A stretch of 64,000 nucleotides of DNA from contig JAEXHI010000025.1 of assembly GCA_023450085.1 (NCBI GenBank), forward strand, positions 62,001 to 126,000. Direction: 5' to 3'. Origin of the DNA: Bacteroidota bacterium. Its GTDB lineage: Bacteria > Bacteroidota > Bacteroidia > Sphingobacteriales > Sphingobacteriaceae. The position numbers were made by a program, and so were the translations under genes. Shown piece after piece: positions 25,498-32,802 of the stretch. Positions within the stretch are counted from its first letter, which is position 1; each line of letters opens with the position of its first letter. The notes below the pieces were generated by a model. That model did not search any database and had not been told where the DNA came from. It worked only from the letters and a program-made list of their open reading frames with translations.

Positions 25498-28225
25498 ACA
25501 ACCCTACATCAAGAAGAATATGAAAGTGGTAAAAAACATGAAGAACATGATTCCAGAAACCAAAAAGAAATGGCTAAACAGCATACAGGATGCCGCCAGT
25601 ATCCAATTGCAAAATGCTGCCAGATACGATGAGGATTTTTATTTGGCCATGCTGGATAGTAACCTCAACGGCTTATCGGTTACCCAAGCCAAGGAAAAAT
25701 TAAATCATTTTGGGTTAAATGAGGTACATCATGAAAAAGCGCCCAATTGGGCCAACCAGCTGTTGCAGGCTTTTATCAATCCATTTATTGGCATTTTGCT
25801 CATCATCGCCCTCATATCCTTTATCCTTGATGTTTGGATGGCGCCTGTAGGTACCGAAGATTATAAAACGGTAACCATGGTGGGCATTATGGTAATGGCC
25901 AGTGCCCTATTACGCTTTTTTCAGGAATACCGCAGCAATAGCGCAGCAGAAAAGCTAAAAAGCATGGTAAAAACCACCGCAACCGTACTCAGGAAAGAAC
26001 CAGGTAAAAAGGAAATAGACATTAAAAAATTGGTACCTGGTGATATCATTATGCTTTCTGCCGGTGACATGATTCCTGCAGATTGTCGTTTGATACAATC
26101 AAAGGACCTTTTTGTAAGTCAATCTATGCTTACAGGCGAATCATTACCGGTTGAAAAACGAAACCTGCCCATTAGAAATGCCGACCAAAAACCTGTATTG
26201 GAATTAGATAATATTTGCTTTATGGGTACCAATGTGGTAAGTGGTACGGCTACGGCCATGGTAGTGAATACAGGGAACCAAACTTATTTTGGGTCCTTGA
26301 GCAAGGAAATTGTGGACAAACGTGCCGAAACCAGTTTTGATAAAGGGGTAAACAAAGTAAGCTTTCTGCTCATTCGTTTCATGATCGTAATGGTACCGCT
26401 AATTTTCCTGATCAACGGATTGATGAAAGGCAACTGGTGGGATGCCCTGCTTTTTGCCATTGCGGTAGCCGTGGGCCTAACGCCCGAAATGCTGCCCATG
26501 ATTGTTACCGCTAACCTGGCTAAAGGTGCAGTGAACATGAGCAAACACAAAGTGATCATCAAACGCCTAAACGCCATCCAAAATATTGGTGCAATGGATG
26601 TGCTATGCACCGATAAAACAGGCACCCTTACCATGGATAAAATTGTATTGGAAAGGCACCTCAATATTTTTGGAGAAGATGACGATGAAGTATTGAAATG
26701 GGCCTATTTAAACAGCTACCATCAAACAGGTTTAAAAAACCTATTAGATGTGGCCATATTGGAACATGTGGAATTGCATGATTACCTGAATGTAAACCAA
26801 AGCTTTTTAAAGATAGATGAAATTCCTTTTGATTTTCAGCGCCGCAGGATGTCGGTGATTTTAAAACAGCGCAATGGCAAGCAATTGCTTATTTGCAAAG
26901 GGGCAGTAGAAGAAATGCTTGACCTGTGCAGCCATGCTTTTGAACCAGGCGAGAACAAGGAGTTGCATATGGAAAGTGATCAAGTGATAGCCATGGACCA
27001 AAACATGCGCCAAATGATCATAAATACTTCCAAAAAACTTAATGCCGAAGGTTTACGGGTGTTATTGGTGGCTATTCGCGAATTTGACGACCGTGCACTC
27101 AACTATACCATTGAGGATGAAAGCAACATGGTATTAACAGGTTTTATTGGTTTCCTTGATCCTGCCAAGCCATCGGCCAAAACCGCAATTACCGCCCTAC
27201 AAAAACTAGGCATCAAGGTAAAGGTACTTACGGGCGACAATGAAATAGTGACCCAAAAAATCTGCAAAGATGTAGGCATTCCTTTTGACCAGATTTTAAT
27301 GGGTGCCCAAGTGGAACAAATGACAGATAAAGAACTGCAAGCGCAAATTGCCGAGGTATCTATTTTGGCAAAGCTTAGTCCTACGCAAAAAGCCAGAGTG
27401 GTTAAAACCTTACAGGCCAAAGGACATACGGTAGGCTTTATGGGCGATGGTATTAATGATGCAGTAGCTTTAAGGGATGCCGATGTAGGAATCAGTGTAG
27501 ATACTGCCGTAGATATTGCCAAAGAGAGTGCCGATATCATTTTGCTGGAGAAGGATTTAATGGTATTGCGCAAAGGCGTTATTTATGGTCGCAGAACTTT
27601 TGGCAACATTATCAAGTATATTAAAATGACGGCCAGCAGTAATTTTGGCAATATGTTTAGCATGTTGGGCGCTAGTGCCATGCTGTCGTTTTTACCTATG
27701 CTTCCTGTACAGCTACTCATTCAAAATCTGTTGTATGATGTTTCTCAAATCTCTATTCCTTGGGACCACATGGATGAAGATTTTATTGAAGCACCTAAGA
27801 AATGGGATGCCTCGGGTATTACCAGATTTATGCTATGTATAGGCCCTATCAGCTCCATTTTTGACTACGCCATGTTTGCGGTAATGTTTTTTGTTTTCAA
27901 GGCCAATAGCCCCGAGCATCAATCACTTTTTCAAAGCGGTTGGTTTATTGAAGGCTTGCTCTCACAAACATTGATCGTGCATATGATCAGGACCAAAAAA
28001 ATTCCGTTCATCCAAAGCTGGGCAACAAAACCTGTGGTAGCACTTACCTCGCTCATTATGCTTATTGGCATACTTATTCCGTTTTCGCCTTTTGCCGGTA
28101 CTTTAAAACTAGAGCCGCTTCCTTTAGCTTATTTCCCTTGGTTAATTGGTATATTGGTAAGCTATTGTTTGTTAACGCAGTACATTAAAACGGTTTACAT
28201 TAAGAGGTTTAAGCAGTGGTTGTAG
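25487..28225 (+). CDS. mgtA: Magnesium-translocating P-type ATPase (MgtA/MgtB type)
   Basis: Up to 912 residues; P3B-type ATPase that imports Mg2+ across the inner membrane. Seen: cation ATPase N-terminal segment, MLTGESLPVEKR (actuator domain), phosphorylation motif CTDKTGTLT with D376 (numbered from 25487), hinge GDGINDAVALRDADVGIS, and C-terminal membrane helices. TM4 reads VAVGLTPEMLPMIV, the MgtA-like form. Start is uncertain: ATG 25487 overlaps mgtC by 11 bp, while in-frame ATGs at 25520, 25538 and 25547 are also possible; AAGAAG before 25520 could be a ribosome site. Co-transcribed with mgtC. Confidence 0.93.
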   Translation: MIYKQPYIKKNMKVVKNMKNMIPETKKKWLNSIQDAASIQLQNAARYDEDFYLAMLDSNLNGLSVTQAKEKLNHFGLNEVHHEKAPNWANQLLQAFINPFIGILLIIALISFILDVWMAPVGTEDYKTVTMVGIMVMASALLRFFQEYRSNSAAEKLKSMVKTTATVLRKEPGKKEIDIKKLVPGDIIMLSAGDMIPADCRLIQSKDLFVSQSMLTGESLPVEKRNLPIRNADQKPVLELDNICFMGTNVVSGTATAMVVNTGNQTYFGSLSKEIVDKRAETSFDKGVNKVSFLLIRFMIVMVPLIFLINGLMKGNWWDALLFAIAVAVGLTPEMLPMIVTANLAKGAVNMSKHKVIIKRLNAIQNIGAMDVLCTDKTGTLTMDKIVLERHLNIFGEDDDEVLKWAYLNSYHQTGLKNLLDVAILEHVELHDYLNVNQSFLKIDEIPFDFQRRRMSVILKQRNGKQLLICKGAVEEMLDLCSHAFEPGENKELHMESDQVIAMDQNMRQMIINTSKKLNAEGLRVLLVAIREFDDRALNYTIEDESNMVLTGFIGFLDPAKPSAKTAITALQKLGIKVKVLTGDNEIVTQKICKDVGIPFDQILMGAQVEQMTDKELQAQIAEVSILAKLSPTQKARVVKTLQAKGHTVGFMGDGINDAVALRDADVGISVDTAVDIAKESADIILLEKDLMVLRKGVIYGRRTFGNIIKYIKMTASSNFGNMFSMLGASAMLSFLPMLPVQLLIQNLLYDVSQISIPWDHMDEDFIEAPKKWDASGITRFMLCIGPISSIFDYAMFAVMFFVFKANSPEHQSLFQSGWFIEGLLSQTLIVHMIRTKKIPFIQSWATKPVVALTSLIMLIGILIPFSPFAGTLKLEPLPLAYFPWLIGILVSYCLLTQYIKTVYIKRFKQWL

Positions 28226-28287
28226 GTTTGTTTTGGGTTATGGGTTGTGGGGTATAAATTTTAAGTAATAAGTTGTAGGTAGTAAGT

Positions 28288-28503
28288 GCCCTTCTAGCGC
28301 AAGCATTAAGCAACTATGCTTGTGCTAAACTATAGAAATAATCTGAGGTACTAGTCTTCATCATTACAGAGCGGACAATTAATCGTCTGCTTTTTGTTTT
28401 AATATTATTATTATATTTTGGTTTGTTTTAATGTAAGTATTGGCTAGTGGTATTTATGTTCTAATTAAGGTAGTCACACGCGGCACGCGTGCGCCAAGAT
28501 GGG
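28288..28503. repeat. Split copy of the 80-bp repeat family D (copy 1), around the terminator
   Basis: TCTAGCGCAAGCATTA (from 28293) is the left part of the family; TTCTAATTAAGGTAGTCACA and CGCGGCACGCGTGCGCCAAG (28459-28498) the right part. The family recurs at 29163, 31941 and 32155. Its core CACGCGTG is a palindrome. The rest of 28226-28597 shows no gene. Confidence 0.75.
28370..28396 (+). terminator. Rho-independent terminator after the Mg2+ ATPase gene
   Basis: Stem AGCGGAC (28370-28376) / GTCTGCT (28385-28391), loop AATTAATC, then a T run. It lies 145 bp after the stop; a short repeat stretch separates the two. Confidence 0.65.
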
Positions 28504-28597
28504 TAAGTGTGAGAATTAATATTTGATTTATAATCGAGAAGTCCCAATCTAGGCAATGCAGATTAAAGCTAATTGGATCGAAACTATACAAAATAAA

Positions 28598-29092
28598 ATG
28601 AAAATCTTTAGAATTTTAATTCTCTGTACTATCTGTATTTCGGGAGCTTGTATTGAAAAAAGAAATAAAGGCACCGATGATGATAGTTTTTACAAGGAAA
28701 AGGGAGATTGGGATACAGGTAGGATTTCTTTGATAAAGCCTTATGAGGCTATTATTTCAAATAAAGAAGAAGGCTGGGGAATAGGTTTAGAAGGTATAGA
28801 TGGAGATACAGGGTTCGGAAATATAAGGTCTATTAACATTGTTGATGGAATGATTTTAATATACAGCGTTAACTCTATTCTTCATGGTATTGATAAGCCA
28901 GAGACATGGCATATCATTATTCCTAAAAAACAAGTTGAAAAAGGTTTCGATAAACACCAAGACTATCTAAACTATTTAGTTCAACTGGGCATAAATAAAG
29001 AACCAAAGTTGCATGATATTGAAATGGTTGCAGCTTATTTTGATCAAAATAATGTAATAGAATGGAACAATATTAATGACAAAAATCTATAG
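28598..29092 (+). CDS. Hypothetical lipoprotein, A+T-rich
   Basis: 164 residues. ATG 28598 (MKIFRILILC) gives a lipoprotein signal ending ISGAC, C18, followed by IEKRNKG; an in-frame ATG at 28556 would hide it. The mature protein has short beta-like stretches (GWGIGLEGIDGDTGFG, MILIYSVNSIL, ETWHIIIP) and no motif I recognise. The codons favour A/T-ending forms more than neighbouring genes. Copies of repeat family D lie on both sides (28459-28503 and 29163-29208), so the gene looks like a single-gene insert. No partner genes. Confidence 0.65.
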   Translation: MKIFRILILCTICISGACIEKRNKGTDDDSFYKEKGDWDTGRISLIKPYEAIISNKEEGWGIGLEGIDGDTGFGNIRSINIVDGMILIYSVNSILHGIDKPETWHIIIPKKQVEKGFDKHQDYLNYLVQLGINKEPKLHDIEMVAAYFDQNNVIEWNNINDKNL

Positions 29093-29099
29093 TCTTTTT

Positions 29100-29380
29100 A
29101 GCCTCCCTTAGGTTGGCATAACTCTAAAGCCCAAGTTTAGGACTTGGCTCTATCCCAGTGGATTCTAATTAAGGCAGTCACACGTGACACACGTGCGTCA
29201 AGATGAGGGTTGAGTTGAGGGCTATTAGTATTTACAGTCAATCGTGCGTCATCCCGACCACGTAGTAGCTGCGAAGCAAACTTATTTCGGGATCTTAATG
29301 CCATAGCAGGTTTTTCTTTTATACGTTTTAGATTATCTACTTACGCTTTAAGGTCCCCGCCTGTGCGGGAATGATGCGCC
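29100..29380. repeat. Repeat cluster: family E copy, family D copy 2, family C copy 1
   Basis: GGTTGGCATAACTCTAAAGC (29111-29130) is shared with 31232-31251. Family D copy 2 (29163-29208) differs from the others (CACACGTGACACACGTGCGT) by changes that keep some of its pairing. Family C copy 1 (29247-29378) starts CGTCATCCCGA, ends GCGGGAATGATG, and carries an extra 27 bp inside. The remainder up to 29507 is A+T-rich with no gene. Confidence 0.75.
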
Positions 29381-29507
29381 AATAAACGGTAAGCCTCCAT
29401 AGCTCAAAGTTTATACCCCATCCCCTTAAATAACATTTTTACTCCTTATATTGCTCCTTATTCGTAACATTCTAATCTAAACACCATCTTATTGCAAACC
29501 AATTGAT

Positions 29508-31133
29508 ATGAGGTATTTACTTTTCGTTGTTTTGATGGCTTGGCAAGTTGCTTCTGCCCAAACTAAAACCTTAACCCAAAAAAGCGACTCGCTTGTACAA
29601 GCCTACCAAATAGCCAAGGGACCAGGCATTGCGGTGAATGTGATCCAAAACGGCAAAGTGATTTACCAAAAACAAGTTGGACTTTCCAACTTGGAATATC
29701 AAATTCCCATTAGTGATTCTACGGCCTTTCATATTGCCTCGGTATCTAAACAATTTGCGGTTTTTGCAGCCATGCTATTAGAAAGCAGAGGTAAGTTATC
29801 TATGGATGATGACATTAAAAAATACCTTCCAGAACTTAAAGCCATTCCTTACACCGTTACTTTAAGACAGTTGGCCAACCATACCCATGGCTTTGCCAAC
29901 ACCTTTGAATTGGCGCAACTGATTGGCATTAGCCCAGATGAGGTAATGACGCATCCCAAAATGATGAGGATTTTACTTCAACAAAAACAACTCAACTTTG
30001 AACCTGGCACACAGTTTCAATACAACAATACAGGATTTACACTATTGGCCGAAATTGTCGAAAGGGTATCGGGAATGCCTTTTGCTGCTTTTGCCAAAAA
30101 GGAAATTTTCGAGCCTTTACACATGAACCATACCGTGGTGTTCGACAGTAATTCCATCATTGTCCCGAACAAGGCCTATGCTTACCGTAAAACCAAGAAA
30201 GGTTTTGAAAAAACACCTTACAACTATTCAGTAGTTGGTGGTTCTGGTATTAATACCACTCCGCATGATTTGGCACTTTGGGCCATTAACTTTATTGAAC
30301 CTAAAATAGGCAGCCAAAAGATAATCGACGAGATGAAGAAACCTAGTCATTTGAAAAATGGCACCCAAATTCCTTATGGTTTGGGCGTAGAAACCAAAAA
30401 CTACAAAGGTTTAGATGTTGTTTTTCATGGCGGTGGCGATGCAGGTTATCGGTCTTATTTGATGAGCATTCCTAAATACCAATTTGCTGTAGTGATGATG
30501 GGTAACATCGAATCATTTAACCCTTTGGATTTGGCCTACAACCTTGCCGATTTATATCTAAAGGATCATTTGGAGGCTCCAAAACCCGTAAAACTTCCTC
30601 AATACAATACCCAACAGCTACAAAAATGGGAAGGTGACTATGAGGTTTTCCCTGGTTCCTTTTTTACCTTAAAAGCGAAAAACGATAGTTTGTTTATTCA
30701 GCCATTTGGCCAAAAGGACATGTACCCCCTCCCCTTAGCTGGCGATAGTACTTTTACTTATCCCTACGTGGCACATAGCAAATTCGTTTTCGGCAAATCA
30801 GGGCTGAAATGGCATTTTTCAGACTTCGCCTACCCTTGTAAAAAGGTTAAACTTGATTTGCCAAAAGCTGTAAAGCTAGAAGGTTTCACAGGTGTTTTTT
30901 GGAATGAAGCACTTAATACCAGTTACCGCATGACCATTAAAAATAATCAATTGGTGGCTACCCACTCGCTAAATAACGACATTGCACTGAACCCACTTGC
31001 AAAGGATGAGTTTTATGCTGGAGCTGGCTTCTTCGGAAAAGTGAAGTTTATCCGCAACAAAGAAAATAAGATCATTGCTTTTCAACTTTCTGGACAGAAT
31101 TTAAGTAATGTGAATTTTGTGAAGGTAAAGTAA
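29508..31133 (+). CDS. Secreted serine hydrolase, beta-lactamase (class C/EstB) family
   Basis: 541 residues. Signal peptide cut after VASAQ near residue 18. The penicillin-binding-protein/beta-lactamase fold occupies about 24-345: catalytic S78-V-S-K81, Y172-N-N174, and H307-G-G in place of KTG. A second beta-rich domain (about 365-541) follows, as in the large family of Bacteroidota serine hydrolases with a C-terminal lipocalin-like extension. These are mostly esterases or D-amino-acid peptidases, so the name does not mean antibiotic resistance. It stands alone, with repeat clusters on both sides. Confidence 0.88.
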   Translation: MRYLLFVVLMAWQVASAQTKTLTQKSDSLVQAYQIAKGPGIAVNVIQNGKVIYQKQVGLSNLEYQIPISDSTAFHIASVSKQFAVFAAMLLESRGKLSMDDDIKKYLPELKAIPYTVTLRQLANHTHGFANTFELAQLIGISPDEVMTHPKMMRILLQQKQLNFEPGTQFQYNNTGFTLLAEIVERVSGMPFAAFAKKEIFEPLHMNHTVVFDSNSIIVPNKAYAYRKTKKGFEKTPYNYSVVGGSGINTTPHDLALWAINFIEPKIGSQKIIDEMKKPSHLKNGTQIPYGLGVETKNYKGLDVVFHGGGDAGYRSYLMSIPKYQFAVVMMGNIESFNPLDLAYNLADLYLKDHLEAPKPVKLPQYNTQQLQKWEGDYEVFPGSFFTLKAKNDSLFIQPFGQKDMYPLPLAGDSTFTYPYVAHSKFVFGKSGLKWHFSDFAYPCKKVKLDLPKAVKLEGFTGVFWNEALNTSYRMTIKNNQLVATHSLNNDIALNPLAKDEFYAGAGFFGKVKFIRNKENKIIAFQLSGQNLSNVNFVKVK

Positions 31134-31139
31134 AACACT

Positions 31140-31310
31140 GGCTTTCACTAGTGCTTCTCCCCCTTGGCGCAAGTCTTGTGCATGTGGTTTGGCGTAGGGA
31201 GACTTGTGCCTTTCTGTAGCTACTTTGTTTTAGGTAGGCATAACTCTAAAGCACAAGTCTGGTCTTGGCTATTTTATTTGGCACTAAGACTTGCGCTAAG
31301 GGGGGGGTAA
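31140..31310. repeat. Repeat family E copy and related GCGCAAG/ACTTG repeats
   Basis: GGTAGGCATAACTCTAAAGC (31232-31251) with CACAAGTCTGGTCTTGGCTA matches 29111-29150. Several inverted short repeats of GCGCAAGTCTTG and CAAGACTTGCGC type flank it. No gene is present between the serine hydrolase and the next lipoprotein. Confidence 0.6.
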
Positions 31311-31325
31311 AAAATTGGAGGGGAA

Positions 31326-31940
31326 ATGACAAAAAACACAGATATTTTAAAAATTTTCGGGATAGGTCCAATGATAATGATATTACTTTTGAACTCATGC
31401 AAAAATCTCAATGACCGCAAAACCGAAGTAGCTTATTTAAATTTTTCAACTTCTAGCGTTGTACAAATGGATGGTAAGTTTGTAAACCAGAGTAGGTTAA
31501 TACCAGATGCAAAATTAATATATGAAGTTGTCTTTAGCTCGAAAGATAAAATCGATTCTCCTTTAGCAGCTTATTTCGAATATAATGGAGTACAGTATAT
31601 TGTTCCTAAAAAAATTAGAAACGAAAAAACAACGGATTTCAAGTATTCATTAATGCCGCATTATATTTCTAATGACTATACCGTAGCTAAGAGAAAAACT
31701 TTTGCGAATTATGAAGCGTTAATCATCAGAGGAGAAAATCCCTTTTGTAACGGGAGTAACTGTGCGAATTACTATGTACATCTCTTGGTTTTCAAAAAAC
31801 AGGAAATCATAGCCAATATAGTTTATCTATTCAGGTCATTAGAAGTTGATTTTGATAAATTAAATATGTCAATTGAAGGCAGAGAGTTCGTATTAAGAGA
31901 TACAGAAAAGAAACTTGATAAATTGCTTTTAGAACAATAG
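31326..31940 (+). CDS. Hypothetical lipoprotein, A+T-rich
   Basis: 204 residues. Lipoprotein signal with a long n-region; hydrophobic GIGPMIMILLLNSC with C25 lipidated. The mature part has two close cysteines (FCNGSNCANYYVH) that could form a disulfide or bind a ligand, and a basic C-terminal helix. I do not recognise a family. GGAGGGGAA just before ATG 31326 is a strong ribosome-binding site, unusual in this window. The gene is A+T-rich and sits directly between repeat families E and D (D copy 3 begins at the base after the stop). A mobile or fast-evolving surface protein is possible. Confidence 0.65.
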   Translation: MTKNTDILKIFGIGPMIMILLLNSCKNLNDRKTEVAYLNFSTSSVVQMDGKFVNQSRLIPDAKLIYEVVFSSKDKIDSPLAAYFEYNGVQYIVPKKIRNEKTTDFKYSLMPHYISNDYTVAKRKTFANYEALIIRGENPFCNGSNCANYYVHLLVFKKQEIIANIVYLFRSLEVDFDKLNMSIEGREFVLRDTEKKLDKLLLEQ

Positions 31941-32349
31941 CCATTCTAGCGCAAGCATTAGCATAGCGGTACTTGTGTTCTAATTAAAGTAGTCACACGC
32001 GGCACGCGTGCGCCAAGATGAGGCTTGCGTCAGAAGGCGTTAAATGACCATATTTGTCATTCCGAGTGCAACGAGGAATCTCTAATCATATTTTAAAAAG
32101 AGATTCTTCGCAAGCTCAGAATGACAGGATAGGATAATCACTAGCAACTAACTCCCTCTAGCGCAAGCATTAGCATAGCGGTACTTGTATTCTAATTAAC
32201 GTAGTCACATGCGGCACGCGTGCGCCAAGATGAGGTTATCATTGCTAGCTATACGGCTCGTCATCCCGAATTTATTTCGGGATCGTAATGCTATAGCAGG
32301 TTTTATATTTTTTATACGCTTTAAGGTTCCCGCCTACGCGGGAAGGACG
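31941..32349. repeat. Repeat cluster: family D copies 3 and 4, a hairpin element, family C copy 2
   Basis: D copy 3 (31941-32027) and D copy 4 (32155-32235) both begin CTAGCGCAAGCATTAGCATA and end CACGCGTGCGCCAAGATGAGG with few differences. Between them is AGATTCTTCGCAAGCTCAGA (32101-32120), the hairpin element seen at 14-22 kb, with two heptad-like units near 32140. Family C copy 2 (32259-32349) follows. No gene is seen in 31941-32422. Confidence 0.85.
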
Positions 32350-32422
32350 TATTAGGAGAGGAAAATGAAAAAAGCAACAAACCGCGGAATTGCCCATGGG
32401 TGAAAGGTAAGTACCTACAACA

Positions 32423-32464
32423 AAACCCACCAAACTATACAAAAGCATAGCTATAGGTGGGTTT
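32423..32464 (-). terminator. Terminator for the minus-strand locus
   Basis: Arms AAACCCACC (32423-32431) and GGTGGGTTT (32456-32464), with CTAT/ATAG pairing inside. On the minus strand it is followed by TTTTGTTGT, so it can end transcription of the whole 50.3-32.5 kb locus. Confidence 0.55.
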
Positions 32465-32492
32465 AAGGGTGCGGATAATAAAGATTCTAAAA

Positions 32493-32780
32493 TTATTGAG
32501 GTTTTGTTTTTCTCTTTCTATGCCGAAACTCAGTGGCTACTTTGACACGTATCACAGATTGAATTTCATTGTAAAGCACAGCACTCTGCTCTGCTTTGCT
32601 CAGCATGCTATTGGCACGCTCATAAGCCTGTTGCAGTTCATGCAGTACTTCACGCCAACTTGAACTTCCTTCTTTTCCTTCGCTTAGCGCTACCAAACCA
32701 TCTACTAGTCTTTTGTGTATCGCTCTGTCTATTCCTATTGCCAAATCACTTCCTTTATTAATTTTCAAAGCGCCTATCAA
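32493..32780 (-). CDS. Small hypothetical protein at the 3' end of the fasciclin locus
   Basis: Up to 95 residues, but no ATG start: the frame opens with TTG at 32780 inside a hairpin, and another TTG near 32747, behind AAAGGAAG, may be the real start. The sequence is helical and charged (VLHELQQAYERANSMLSKAE), ending in a basic tail RHRKRKTK. It lies between the TIG/NHL gene and a minus-strand terminator, which supports transcription. I do not recognise it; it could be chance or a gene remnant. Confidence 0.35.
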   Translation of the reverse strand: MIGALKINKGSDLAIGIDRAIHKRLVDGLVALSEGKEGSSSWREVLHELQQAYERANSMLSKAEQSAVLYNEIQSVIRVKVATEFRHRKRKTKPQ

Positions 32781-32802
32781 AAAATAGGCTCTTTAAAATA
32801 TG

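Noticed and set aside
29508..31133. Class C beta-lactamase resistance gene
   Set aside because: HGG replaces KTG and there is a large C-terminal domain, which fits esterase/peptidase-type serine hydrolases better.
32365..32403. 12-codon frame with AGGAGAGGAAA before its ATG
   Set aside because: Too short and between a repeat and a terminator; the ribosome-site match is the only support.
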